A DNA stretch of 64,000 nt from Parasponia andersonii (taxonomy: Eukaryota; Streptophyta; Magnoliopsida; Rosales; Cannabaceae). The notes under the pieces were generated by a model, which was not told the origin of the DNA, did no database searches, and was given only the letters and a program-made list of their open reading frames with translations. The translations under genes and the position numbers were made by a program. Location: contig JXTB01000229.1 in NCBI GenBank assembly GCA_002914805.1, forward strand, positions 273,221 to 337,220, read 5' to 3'. This document shows, in pieces, positions 36,655 through 48,414 of this stretch (position 1 is its first letter; every line of letters begins with the position of its first letter).

Positions 36655-36806
36655 TAGACACTTTACCATTACTTAATTAGCAAATGATATTATCACCATA
36701 TTAATGTTTAATGTTGTTCTAATTGATCCTTAGACACTTTACCATTACTTAATTAGCAAATGATATTATCACCATATTAATGTTTAATGTTGTTCTAATT
36801 GATCCT
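36655..36806. repeat. Perfect 76-bp tandem duplication
   Basis: Two adjacent 76-bp units (36655-36730 and 36731-36806), starting TAGACACTTTACCATTACTT, are identical at every base. The first six bases of a third unit follow at 36807. Perfect identity in otherwise unconstrained DNA points to a very recent event or an assembly artefact. Confidence 0.95.
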
Positions 36807-36987
36807 TAGACAGTCATCATCAGCTTCCTATACATCGCGCAATCTAGCTTGTCACCATAGAAGAATTATTAGAAGGCCCTCTTTGCCGACTTTTATTCAA
36901 AGTGGTGTTAGGCTCATCAGTGGCCCCATAAATAAAAGGTAAATATTATTTTATTTTTAGTCCTTGTAAACTGGTGCATGTTCTCTG

Positions 36988-37756
36988 CTAATATTAAAGT
37001 TTTTTATTATTAAAATTCCCCAAATTTAAAATGATTTATAAAATTAATCATAAATTCAATTTTTTAGAATAAAATCTGAACTTGGAACAATTTAATAAAA
37101 TTAACCTTGAACTCAATATTTTAGAACAAAACTTTCTGAAGGCCTTTAATATTAGAACAAAACCTCCTGAAATCTTCCAATATTAGTTTTGTTAGAAAAA
37201 AAAAAAATGTTTATATTAGTTTTTTTTACTATTAAGTCCTTATTCTCCTTATTTATGACTTTTAGGTATTTAGCATTATTTTTTTTATTTAACGTTAATT
37301 GCTTTTAATGTTAAAAATATTTTATTCCATAAAAAATCAAACAAGAAAAAATTATAATGGGATAAGTTATTAATCAGCAGTGATAAAATTGGAAATAAAG
37401 AGAAATTATTATTTTAAAAAAATAATAAAAAAAGAATTGGGAAAAATTAAAAAATAAAATTAAAATTAAAAAATAATATTAAGGACCTAAAAGTCATAAA
37501 TAAGAGAATAAGGACTTAACAGTAAAAAAACTAATATAAACATTTTTTTCTAATAATATTAGAAGACTTCAGGAAGTTTTGCTCTAGTATTAGGGGGCTT
37601 CAAATGATTTTGCTCTAAAAAATTGAATTCAAAGTTAATTTTATTATATTGTTCCGAGTTTATGGGATTTTGCTCTAAAAACTTGAGTTCAGAGATAATT
37701 TTATTAAATTGTTTCGAATTCATGGAGTTTTGGTAATAAAAAGCCTAGTATTAATC
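36988..37756. mobile_element. Foldback element with ~370-bp inverted arms
   Basis: The left arm begins GCTAATATTAAAG and the right arm ends CTAGTATTAATCA. Inward, the blocks AACAATTTAATAAAATTA, GTTTATATTAGTTTTTTTAC and TATTTATGACTTTTAGG are each found inverted in the other arm, up to a centre near 37370. The arms differ by roughly one base in ten by eye. It encodes no protein. It is similar in architecture to the elements at 21.8 and 39.5 kb. Confidence 0.75.
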
Positions 37757-37902
37757 ATTATTCTGAACTATAGAAAGCTCTCATATATGGAGGGTAAAAT
37801 TTGAACCAATATAGTTTATACCTAGGAAGCTAGCTAGTACTTTGGCGAAGAGACGGGCAATGTGAATTATACGCCAATTATATCATACATACGGGTGCTC
37901 TC

Positions 37903-38061
37903 TGTTAGAGTTATTTACTTTTTTTGATTATTTTATTTATTTAGTTTTGCTTTTAGCAATATAAGGGTAGAATAGTTATTTAAGCTTTTTTTTCTCTTGT
38001 ACATATAATTTTCTGAGTAGTTCAATAAAAGCCCTAGTTTTTAAATATTTTCCTTTTCTCT
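37903..38061 (+). repeat. 5' LTR of the small Copia derivative
   Basis: It matches the 3' LTR from its TG start to about 38061, where similarity stops and RT sequence begins. The junction reads TTCTCTACAG followed by GGATTATATC, so the LTR's 3' end is missing. It also lacks about 30 bp found in the 3' copy. Confidence 0.75.
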
Positions 38062-39120
38062 ACAGGGATTATATCTCTTGGTTTTCGCCCCAGTCAACAT
38101 GATTTAAGCTCTCTTTCTAAAATGCGCTCAAGTTGGTTGTATTCTTCTTTCTTTGTATGTTGATGACCTAATTATTACTGGTAATGATATTGATAGGATT
38201 GCAAAGTTGAAATTACAATTAGCTTATCAATTTGATACGAAGGACTTGGGTTCTCTACGTTATTTTTTTGGGCATTGAAGTTTCTTCCTCTATAAAAAGT
38301 TATCTTCTCTCACAGTCTAAGTATGCAGTCTAAGCACGCAGTCGACATTCTTGAATATGCATGTCTTACTAATACTCGGATTGCTGATATTATTCTTGAG
38401 CTTAATGTTGAATATTCCTCTACTGATGGTGCACCTCTGCTAGATCTTACTTTATATCGTACTATTGTTGATAGCTTGGTTTATCTTACTATAACTTGCC
38501 TAGATATTGCATATGTTGTTCAAACTATTAGCCAGTTAGTTACCTCTCTTACTACAGTTTATTGGGTTGTTGTTCTTCATACACTACGGTATATTCGAGG
38601 CACTCTCTTTCAAAGTCTTTTACTTCCTTCAACTTTCTCTTTGGACTTGTGTGCATATTCGAATACCGATTATATTAGTGATCATTATAACTAGATTTTA
38701 TATTTTCTTGAGTGATTCTCTTATATCTTGGAAGAGTAAAAAACAAAATATTATTTCAAAATCTTCCACAAAAACTGAGTACCGTGCTATGGCATCTACT
38801 ACCACTAAGATAGTTTGGTTATGATGGTTACTTACAGATATGGGTGTTATTCTTTCTCTTCTCTCTTCCCACTCCTATGTATTGTGACAACAAGTGTGCA
38901 ATTGATATTGCTCACAACTCTGTTTTTCATACACACACCAAATATATTGAGATTGATTGTCATTTTTCTCGACAACATCTTGGCACCATTAGTTTGCCTT
39001 TTGTATCTTCTTCCTTAATGAATGTAGACTTGTTTACAAAGTCACATCTGCTTATACGTTTTCGTTTTTCGGTTGGCAAACTCACAATGATTCTTACATC
39101 AGCATCATAAGTTTGAGGAA
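38062..39120 (+). pseudogene. Copia RT (C-terminal) and RNase H remnant
   Basis: Across shifting frames the sequence shows the RT block GFRPSQHD, then the active site LYVDDLIITGND (about 38150-38190), KDLGSLRYFFG (about 38240-38275), and the RNase H block SWKSKKQ...STKTEYRAMA (about 38730-38800). The polyprotein ends about 39110. Frameshifts and stops separate all blocks. It is non-functional. Confidence 0.8.
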
Positions 39121-39123
39121 GAA

Positions 39124-39327
39124 TGTTAGAGTTATTTACTTTTTTGGTTATTTTATTTATTTAGTTTTGTTTTTAGCAGTAAGGGTAGAATAGTCTCTTT
39201 TCTTCTCATGTAAACTCTATTTATGCTCTTTATCTTTTCTCTTGTACGTATGATTTTCTAAGCAATTCAATAAAAATCTTAGCCTTTAAGTATTTTCCTT
39301 TCCTCTTTATTTTTGATCTTTCTCACA
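39124..39327 (+). repeat. 3' LTR of the small Copia derivative
   Basis: Starts TGTTAGAGTTATTTACTTTTT and is taken to end at CTCACA (39322-39327), about 204 bp. The end depends on the proposed target duplication. Confidence 0.65.
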
Positions 39328-39516
39328 CTTTCTAGACTATCTGCAGTGTCTTTTCCTTGTAGTAAATTTCACTAGTACAAAAAAAAATCTCAAGTATTCA
39401 AGGCGATGGTCGCTTTTTTTCAACCATCATCATTACTTAAGTACATATAATATGTGATACCACCTCTTTGTGAAAGAATATATGGAATACCACATGGCTT
39501 CGTTTGGCATAAAAGA

Positions 39517-40376
39517 TAGGGATAATAACATTAAACACCTTGAGTTTTAAATTTTCCGCAAAAAAAAAAAAAAAAAACCCTGAATGTCTGTAAAATAATA
39601 CCTTCATTTTTAAATTTTCATAAAATAATACTTTAATTTTTGAATTTTTGTAAAATAATACCATCACTTTTGAATTCTGCAAATTAATACCCTAACAATT
39701 AAAATTCTTACAAATTAATACCCTAACATTTCAAATTCCTATAATTTATAACCTTAATGTCCAATGAGTTAATTTTAATAATAAAAAGATAGTAGTAGCC
39801 ATCATCCACTTAATTAAAACTCATTAAAAAATAATAAAATTTCTGAAAAAATATTTGTAGTTAGCTTATTTCACTTTTCATTAAAAAAAGTAAAAAAAAA
39901 AATTAGAACGAGAGGTAAAAGTAATTAATTGAAAAAAAAAAAAAAGAAACATGAGAGGTAAAAATTTTTTTGTTTTTTTAGCAATTAAACAAAAAATGTA
40001 GTTATAAAATAATTTCAATATCTAAATATATTTAATAAGTTAATAAGAGATGCTTACATCTTTTAATTTTCTCATAGTATAACTATACAAAGAAAACAAA
40101 AATTGAGAGTGTTAATGCATCTTTTAATTTTCTCATAGTAGAACTATACAAAGAAAACAAAAATTGAGGGTATTAATTTACAGAAATTGTAAATGTCAAG
40201 ATATTAGTTTGTAGAATTCAAAAGTGAGGGTATTAATTTTCAAAAATTATAAATGTGAAAGTATTAATTTGTAAAATTTCAAAAGTGAGGTTATTAATTT
40301 GCAGAAGTTCAAAAGATAGGATATTTTTTGCCAAAAAAAAGTTAAAAGTGAGGGTATTTTTACTTGATTAACCCTA
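39517..40376. mobile_element. Foldback element whose arms are tandem repeats
   Basis: The left end TAGGGATAATAACATTAAAC is mirrored by the right end ...TGATTAACCCTA. Each arm is built from several copies of a unit of about 40-50 bp: on the left TTTTGAATTTTYGTAAAATAATACC, on the right GAGGTTATTAATTTGCAG-type inverses. The two arms are therefore inverted tandem arrays. The middle (about 39770-40050) holds an internal direct duplication in part. No protein is encoded and no clear target-site duplication was found. Confidence 0.7.
40057..40178. repeat. 61-bp tandem duplication
   Basis: Units 40057-40117 and 40118-40178, starting CATCTTTTAATTTTCTCATA, are nearly identical. They lie inside the right half of the foldback element. 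Confidence 0.85.
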
Positions 40377-41565
40377 AAAATATATGTGATTGACTTCTTT
40401 GTGAATTGTAGCATTTGTTACTCTTTTCATTTTAACTCATGTTAATAGGTAAATAGGCAAGCACCCATTGGGAGAAACCAATGCTTGAAATGTGTACACA
40501 TTATATAAAGCCCAAAATATTTACAGATTTAAATTTTCAACAAGTAAATCTTCAATAAGTTTTTCTTCCAAAAAAAAGGAAAAAAAAAAATCAGTAAGTT
40601 AATTATTTGCATGAGATTTAGATAACAGAATGAGGAAATTTGCTAATGAATTCTAAAATTAACTTGTGTAAAATTAAAACAATAGACAGTAATATTCAAG
40701 ACAGTAGGGAAAACAAAATTGCATATATATTCAGCTCTTATAAATATTTTGCAAACATGTTACGTAGTAAACTAATTGATTTAAACAAATGTGTACATAT
40801 ACATATATACGTACATATCAAGCTCAAACAACACTGGAGTTTGTTATTCTCATATGCAAAAATAACGCTAGTCTTAGTACTTATATGGTGATTCTTTCGT
40901 TCGCAACCTTGTTTACAGTTAATCCATAATGCAGCACATAAATAAGAGAGATCGATAGATAACGGCCGATATCCAAGCCTTGATTAAACTCATTTGGCTA
41001 TTGTTTGAATTATGGTTATTTTATGGGAGGATTTTAACTAGCATATAATACAAGGCTTCACAATTGCTTAATACATAAAATAACTTAATTTTTTTCGAAA
41101 AAGAAAAAAACAAGAAAAAAGAAAAGGCTTCATATATAGATTAAACCAACGCGGTACGTAATCCCTCACGGAAGAAAGAGTTTCACGTGTAAAAATGTAT
41201 ATATCAAGGTTAATAGTCATGAGGAAATGTTCTGCAAACGGAAGATTTTAATTTCATGCAAAAAAGACGCAAGTTTGAAACTTTTCTCGTGGTACGCATG
41301 TCGTTTTGACTCTATGGAACCTGATCAAAGCTTCCTACATGTCGATTACTCATTGGCCTAGTTTGGACGGCGTGGCGACGGAAAATTAATTAACAAGGAC
41401 AAAAAATATTAAAGAAAAGAAAACCAAAAAAATATATGATATATAATTCATAAACCAACAACAACGACAACGAGGTTATATATTAACAATATATCCCGAA
41501 CCATGGTACGCGGTTTGTTGCCCTAGTCACTTTCCGACACACATAAATGTACCACAATCTCTTTC
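40377..41565 (+). promoter_or_regulatory. Upstream region of the P450 gene
   Basis: No gene is recognised here. It is the presumed promoter region of the cytochrome P450 gene. A perfect G-box CACGTG occurs at 41184-41189, about 380 bp before the TATA box; G-boxes bind bZIP/bHLH factors and often confer ABA, light or jasmonate response. No other motif is claimed. Confidence 0.45.
41184..41189. promoter_or_regulatory. G-box CACGTG upstream of P450
   Basis: A perfect palindromic G-box within TTTCACGTGTAAA. The flanking GT also makes an ABRE-like ACGTGT. Functional relevance is inferred from position only. Confidence 0.4.
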
Positions 41566-41573
41566 TATAAATA
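41566..41573 (+). promoter_or_regulatory. TATA box of the P450 gene
   Basis: TATAAATA in the context TTTCTATAAATACACTT lies 130 bp before the start codon. The expected start of transcription is near 41600, giving a leader of about 95 nt. Confidence 0.65.
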
Positions 41574-41695
41574 CACTTGATATGACTAATGATTCTTCAT
41601 AAGAATATTACCCAAAAGAAGAAATAAACACAGTACTCCAAGTAGCAAGTTTTATTAAGGAGAGAGATATATTTATCATCAACAATAAGTGAAAT

Positions 41696-44600
41696 ATGGA
41701 GTACTTTGTTAAGCTCCCCCAAGCTCTTTTCTTTGCCATATTAGTGATTATTAGTACTCTTTCTTTCTTGCTTTGGAAGGTGGCGTACTCTTGTTGGATT
41801 TCTCCGACTCGGGTCTACCGTAAGCTTAGAAGAAACGGGTTCGGAGGTCCGACTCCGAGTTTCCCATTAGGCAATACAAGTGAGATGAAGAGAGACGGTA
41901 CAGCCATTAATAATGGAGAAGCACCATTGAACAGTACTATCAGCCATAACATACACTCAACTGTATTCCCTTACTTTGCTCGGTGGCGAAAGATCCATGG
42001 TATGGTACATAATTAGCGCTATTTTGATCATGCATAATTAAAAAAATAAAAAATTGTCTTTCTAATTGAGTGTTAATTAATTAGTTAACACATTAATATT
42101 GACCTTGTCTTTTGATTATGACACTAATGCAGGGAAAGTGTTCATCTATTGGCTTGGTACGGAACCTTTTCTGTACATAGCGAACCCGGAATTTTTAAGA
42201 AGAATGTCAGCTGGAGTTATGGGGAAGAGTTGGGGAAAGCCCAATGTACTTAAGAAAGACAGAGAACCCATGTTTGGGGATGGTTTGCCTATGGTTGAAG
42301 GTGACCATTGGGTTCGTCATCGACGTGCCATTACTCCTGCATTTTCCCCAGCTAACTTGAAGGTACTTATATATCTCTCCCCACCACGATACGGTGTCAA
42401 AACATTATCTTTTAGTCTGGTACATATATACTGTACCATATATATTGAGTAAAGTTGTGGCATATCTTAAGGTACCTAATATTAAATGAATATATCATTT
42501 GATATAGACTAATTATTATTACACTTTTATATTAATTAGAATCACTTGACATATCTTTATCTCTATAGTATTATTGAGTAATAATATTGTACATACTATT
42601 GCTCTGCGGTGACACTATCTTAGAGTATGCAATACCAATTATTAATAGCTAACAATGACAGTAAAATAGAATTGACACATAGTAAAATCTGATTAACTGA
42701 ATGACCTAGTGTTATGTGATCAGTTTTGATACATGTATGGTGGTAATTATATTATAGTAAACTATCACATGTATGGTGGTAATTATGTCTGATAAAAAGT
42801 ATTTTAATTTCACTTTCTCTTAAAACAAATATTTCGTCCGATGTTTATGGCTTTAACTTTTGACTAAAGCAGCCTAAAGTTTGATATCTATATATAACCG
42901 TATTATTGGTCTAATATGTATAGGCTATGGCGTCCTCAATGGTAGAGTCCACAAACAATATGCTAGACAGGTGGATTACTATGGTGAACTCAAATAATAA
43001 CCCATTTGAAATAGATGCGGAAAGAGAAATCACAGCCATAACTGGAGAAATCATCGCCAAGACAAGCTTCGGCATAAGTTACCAAAATGGCCAGAAAGTT
43101 TTTGAAAAACTAAAAGAACTACAGGTGGCTCTCTTCAAGTCTAATCGCTTAGTGGGTGTCCCTTTTAGTGAGTTCTTTATGAACCCAAAGCAAACTCTAA
43201 AAGCCAAAAATCTTGGGAAGGAAATAGACCAAATCCTCCTATCAATCATAACCTCTCGAAGAAAATCCGTCAAGGAAAATTATTCCCAAGGAGACTTGTT
43301 AAGTTTATTGCTTAAAGCAAACGAAGAAAATGGTGAGTTGGGAAAAATGTTGACAACTAAGGAATTAATCGATGAGTGCAAGACCTTTTTCTTTGGCGGC
43401 CATGACACTACGGCATTGGCTTTGATGTGGACGTTATTGCTTTTGGCCTTACATCCCGAATGGCAAACTCAGTTGAGGGAAGAGATCAAGGAAGTGATTG
43501 GAGATAGAGGAGTGGATTTCAATTCCATTGGTGGTCTAAAGAAGGTATGTTACATGTATCTTGATTCGTAATATTTCCTATTGTAACGTTTTGATTTGTC
43601 ACATAAATATAATCACGCAAAAATTTATCCTAGCTACCAAGAAAGAGAGACCACGATATATATGTAAAGTATATAATTATAAATATATATATGTGTGGGT
43701 ACAATCATATGAATATAAAAAAAAAAATACGAAATATGAATTCTTTATATGATAGTCTACGATGTGCAAGGAGGTATTATATAGTTGTTTTTGGAATTTA
43801 AATCTTGATCATCACGATGAGGTTGGGATAGACTTGAACTTTTTGCTTTAATAAAGAGAGGAAAAAAAATGTTCTAGCTAGTCTTTTGGTGGCCCAAAAG
43901 AAAAAAGGTCTAGATTGTCCATACGCGTTAGATTGGGCCTTTAATTTGTATACTAGACTAGAAATGTCCACACACCATAGGAAGCATATCCATAAATTAA
44001 TAAAGCAGAAAATACCATTTGCGATTTGACGCGTGATCATTTTTACTAGCCAAAAAGATAGAACGACCACACGTACGCGTGGTGGCCACCAAAATGGTAC
44101 CCACAATATTTGTTGCTGAAGAATGCTCCTCGTGTGTAGAATTAAATTCTAGTACTAAGTCTACGTATATTTCATTGTATATATGTAACTGTAGAACAAA
44201 TTATAGCTTACTGAGTCTAACATTGCTAAATTGAATTCAATTGTTTGACGTTTCTTGTATTAACTTCTTACTTCGTGCAATAAAATCAAAAAGAGAAAGT
44301 CAAAAGTAAGAAGAAAATAAAAAGTTGGAACAAATTATTAAATACTTCTCATAGTTTTATATATGACAAAATATAAAATTTAATTTGGAAATATATGATC
44401 GATATTATATTTTATATTAGAAAAACAATAATATTATTCATAATAGTTTACCAATTTCATGCCTGAAATTAATGCTCTAGACTCATAAAAAGCTACCTTA
44501 GTTGTTTATTTTCTCCTAGTAAATTAATGAATTAATTTATAATTAATTAATTGGGCAGATGGGATGGGTAATGAACGAAGTAATCCGACTATACTCGCCA

Positions 44601-44990
44601 GCACCAAACATACAAAGGCAAGCCCGAGAGGACATTAAAGTAGATGAAAACGTGGTAATCCCCGAAGGAACAAACATATGGATCGACGTTGTAGGAATGA
44701 ACCATGATCCTTCTCTCTGGGGAAACGACGTCAATGACTTCAAACCCGAGAGGTTCGAAAACGACGTCGTTTACGGTGGATGCAACCACAAGATGGGATT
44801 TGTGCCATTTGGCTTTGGAGGAAGAATGTGTGTTGGTAGGAACTTGACAATGCTCGAGTATAGAATTATCCTAACCCTAATCCTGACTAGGTTTTCCTTT
44901 GCCTTGTCACCAATCTACCGTCATTCTCCTTCTACCCTACTCACTTTGAGGCCCACCTATGGTTTGCCTCTCTTACTTCAACCCATTTAG
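41696..44990 (+). CDS. Cytochrome P450, CYP72 clan
   Basis: A complete membrane-bound plant P450 of 528 aa from four exons: 41696-41999, 42133-42362, 42924-43544 and 44559-44990, all with GT-AG introns and continuous frame. An N-terminal membrane anchor (about residues 8-30) is followed by a proline/glycine hinge with GGPTPSFP. The I-helix oxygen-binding motif GGHDTT is at about 336-341, ExxR (EVIR) at 392-395, PERF at 448-451, and the haem signature FGFGGRMCVG has its axial Cys near 476. All catalytic signatures are intact. The sequence resembles the CYP709/CYP714/CYP735 side of the CYP72 clan, in which known members act on cytokinins, gibberellins and other hormones or lipids. I cannot assign family or substrate. 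The enzyme should reside on the ER and need NADPH-P450 reductase. It stands alone, without neighbouring biosynthetic genes, so context does not reveal the pathway. Confidence 0.92.
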
Positions 44991-45008
44991 TAAATAAGCA
45001 TATATATA

Positions 45009-45011
<3 letters not shown>

Positions 45012-45047
<36 letters not shown>
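45012..45047. repeat. (AT)18 microsatellite in P450 3'UTR
   Basis: An AT dinucleotide run begins about 20 bp after the stop codon, so it lies in the 3'UTR. In RNA it would be an AU-rich hairpin. Confidence 0.9.
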
Positions 45048-45051
<4 letters not shown>

Positions 45052-46159
45052 GGGCCGGGGTCTTTTAGGAAGATCATTATTTGTTAAATGTAATTAACTA
45101 GCTAGCCATCATAATCTCCAATTAAGGTCAGATTCGGCAGTTATGGAAGCACTTTTTTTTTGTTTTATTAATTCGTATACATTGTTGAATCATCGATAGG
45201 GTAGCTAGCTAGCTACAACAAAAGTAAACGAAATGGATTCTCTATGTAAATTATTTAAGCTGGGCAATCAAAACTACCAATGACGATTTTTCGTCAGTTG
45301 ATGAAGCACTACCGCTCTTCACGTATATATTAAATCAATATGAATCCAAATTAATTTCGTTTGTCAGTTTTTTCAACTCCATGCAATTTAAAAATTATCT
45401 AGTTGTAATATCGATGCGATAGTTATAAGCTACTCGTTGAACATAAAAATATTTGACAGGAAAAATAGACCGGTGATTTCAAAATTCAAATATACTACTT
45501 AGTTATCAAAAGTAAAATTGACAAACCACATAACTTTATATCTATTACGGAATATTTGATAATCAACTCTAATATTTTATCTAATTTTAGTATCTCAATC
45601 CATGTCCAACAAATAATGTTAAAACTTATAAAATTTGAAACTATTTTATCAGTTCTATTAACTTTTATTTCAATTTAAAATGTGATGTTATTAGCAAGGA
45701 CCAATTTGCAGAACGGCTATAGACAATTTTTATAAAACTATAACGAAACAAAAAGTATCTAAAATTTTGTAGCAGTTTTCTAAAGTAAAATGCTCAGTGA
45801 AAAATTTTATATTAGAAATCTTGTTGTTAAGTTGTCTTCATTTTCCTATTCTTGTGGAAGAAATAAGATTTGAATTATTTCATGTAGAAATTGAATAGAA
45901 GCTAGTTTTCAATTCTATTTTTATTTTCTCAAAATTAACTAAATGGAAAAGAAAAGTTAAAATAAAAGTAGATTCAAAGTTGAAATAAATGTGACAATTC
46001 AATTATTATTATTATATATATATATAGTTCGGACAAAGTTGTAAAAATAAATCTTAATGTGAGAAAAATAGAGAAAAGAAAATTATTTTATATATAAATT
46101 ACAAAAGAAAAAAATTGAAAAATTGAGTTGGAGTTGTGGTCTTCAATTGCACATTCCAC
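45048..46159. other. P450 3' flank and intergenic sequence
   Basis: The first part is the likely end of the P450 3'UTR. The rest is AT-rich, with no gene recognised. Confidence 0.4.
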
Positions 46160-46163
46160 CCGT

Positions 46164-46372
46164 AAGTAGTTGGACATGACTAATAATTTATGTTATTATG
46201 TCATAACACCACAATAATGACACAATCATGGTATGAGTATCAGGGGTTAAAATGATATCTGGAAGTAGTTGGACGTATGACTAACAATTTATGTTATTAT
46301 GTCATAACACCACAATAATGACACAATCATGGTATGAGTATCAGGGATTAAAATGATAAAATGATATCTGGA
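46164..46372. repeat. ~99-bp tandem duplication
   Basis: Units 46164-46262 and 46263-about 46372, starting AAGTAGTTGGAC, are nearly identical; the second has a few extra bases (an AAAATGAT repeat). Confidence 0.9.
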
Positions 46373-46380
46373 AGTGCATT

Positions 46381-46526
46381 AATTTTCGAATTGAAAAGTG
46401 GATAGTTTTCAAATGAATTCTAATAATAGAAATTTTTGTAATTCTAAGATTTTAATTTTCGAATTGAAAAGTGGATAGTTTTCAAATGAATTCTAATAAT
46501 AGACATTTTTGTAATTCTAAGATTTT
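46381..46526. repeat. 73-bp tandem duplication
   Basis: Units 46381-46453 and 46454-46526, starting AATTTTCGAATTGAAAAGTG, differ at about one base. It lies directly after the 99-bp duplication. Confidence 0.95.
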
Positions 46527-47880
46527 AAGCTCGTTTAAGTTTCAGAATCTCGAAATTAGATTTCGATTTTGAATTTGGACTCAGTCAGGTCGAGAGATGA
46601 ATTTTGATATAAAATATGAGTATATTTTGAATTGGCATAAAAATTGAAACAGTGGCTCGTGAATATTACCGTTTTACGTGCCACAGTCGGATCCCTCTCT
46701 GAGACCCAAATTTAACGAATTATATGTCTAACCTAATATTTTTAGGTATTAGGAATTCAATGATGACCTATATTTCTTAATCTGAGGCTCCGTTGGAAAA
46801 GTCACTTTTTCAATTAACATTACTAAGATCCCAAACGACCGTCTGATCATCCAAGTGACTGATGGAAGATTCTTCGAGTGTCGTTAGCTTAGTATAACTA
46901 TCATCTCGATGCATGGATTTAATTGTCTAGTTTTTATATATATTTTGATTTATAATTGTATTATAACTAATTTATGAAAAATCGTGATTTTACTATAGTT
47001 TGACAAATTGTTGAAACACGTTGGATTACATTGGGATTGGACTGTGTAAATTTTTATACATATTTTTAAATTGTGATTATGGGATAAAATATTGGTGTAC
47101 TACCTATGTTATAATAAATCTTAGAATAATATCAAGTGGGATTTTAAAGCATGATTTAATTGATTCTTGGATGCATAATTATTGTGAGCTGTTACATATT
47201 GTATGTACCATAGGATCACACAATTAAGTTCCGTTATTGCATCGCAGTAGTTTAGTTCACTAGCGAGTTTCTGCAGTATTAGGTGAGAGACCTAGGCTTT
47301 TGCGTAGATTTTCGTTGATACGCTTTCGAATAGTATCAGGATGTTGAGTATCTCTACTACAAAAGTATTACAGGGTCGTGATGAGAGGATGAGAGCTTAC
47401 TTTTATATTGGGTTGATATATAATATGTACAATTGTGTGGTTTTGAATATGTGATTATTCTGAATTTTAACCTTCAAAAAGGTATTAAATTCCTACTGAG
47501 CATGTGAATACTCATCCATCATTTTTCCACTCTCAGGTAGTACTCAGTGTGATCTTAGGAACTTAGGAGCAGAGTAGTGAAGAGCTTGTTAGCTTACTGA
47601 ACAATTAGTAACTACGTAAAATATTACTGTTTACTTTCTTAGTTTGTAATAATACTTAAGGGCCCATTTCACGGATTTAGTTTGTAAAACTTTTATATCC
47701 AGATTGTGAGATTATTAATGATGATACTTGGTTGTTTTATAAATTTTATTATTAATCTACGTCTAATGGTGTGAGAATTTTACTAGTAAGACTATTTTTA
47801 TAAATTTTTCAAAAATAACTATTAAATTTCTATTTGTGAAATTCCCTTTATGCCACTGGCCCAGGGTTCGGGTCGTGACA

Positions 47881-48414
47881 TATATATTAAATAAGTCAAA
47901 TAAATATATCTAAAATGTGTTAAATATATTATAATAACATTCAATATCATATCAATAAATATGTCACTACTTTTGTGCCATGTCGTATTAACATAAAATT
48001 AACTTGTTTAATTAAATATATTACACAAGACATTTTTAGGCTAAGTGACAGGTTGACCCAAAACTTATATATTTTATTATTCATGATATTGTGTCAAGCT
48101 GAAATTGATACGAAGTTAAATATATGGGACATGCAAACTGTTTATCTCTAATCATTTTCAAATTATATCATTGTGCTGTCGAAAAATTGCCTACCGCTAG
48201 TTGAACATGTAATAGGCTAGAGTTTAATAGAGAATTTTAAGACATTATGCATATCATTTAATGGATTCTCTAGAGCTTTAGCTACTTTGATAGATTTATC
48301 TAGATGAGAATTTTAGACAAAGAAATGATGTAATTAATATTGTTGTTAGTCGAACAAGTAGATTGATTGAGGATTGAGAATATTTGTACATAACACATCA
48401 TAGAATAAAGGTAT
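47881..48414. other. Intergenic, nothing recognised
   Basis: AT-rich spacer between LTR copy C and the minus-strand Copia-type LTR. Confidence 0.4.

Larger units (their letters stand above)
37903..39327 (+). mobile_element. Small Copia deletion derivative with short LTRs
   Basis: The element is bounded by two direct repeats starting TGTTAGAGTTATTTACTTTTT at 37903 and 39124. Only the last part of the polymerase lies between them, so gag, protease, integrase and the start of RT have been deleted. The 3' LTR follows a purine-rich stretch GAGGAAGAA. Flanks CTCTC (37898-37902) and CTTTC (39328-39332) may be the 5-bp target duplication with one change, if the 3' LTR ends at TCTCACA. LTRs of about 200 bp and the RT/RNase H sequence suit a small Copia lineage such as Ale/Retrofit. 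Confidence 0.8.
46160..47880 (+). repeat. Gypsy-family LTR, copy C (5'-truncated)
   Basis: It ends GGGTTCGGGTCGTGACA at 47880 and shares blocks with LTR A: TTTTTGTAATTCTAAGATTT / CTCGAAATT (about 46510-46560), ATATGTCTAACCTAA (about 46720), the ACCATAGGATCACACA block (about 47208) and GATGAGAGGATGAGAGC (about 47380). The first several hundred bases of the LTR are missing or replaced; the left limit is approximate. There is no coding sequence next to it. Two tandem duplications lie near its start. Confidence 0.7.

Noticed and set aside
38323..39110. Overlapping frames as a novel membrane protein gene
   Set aside because: Their alternative frames read as Copia RT/RNase H; the hydrophobic versions are out-of-frame shadows.
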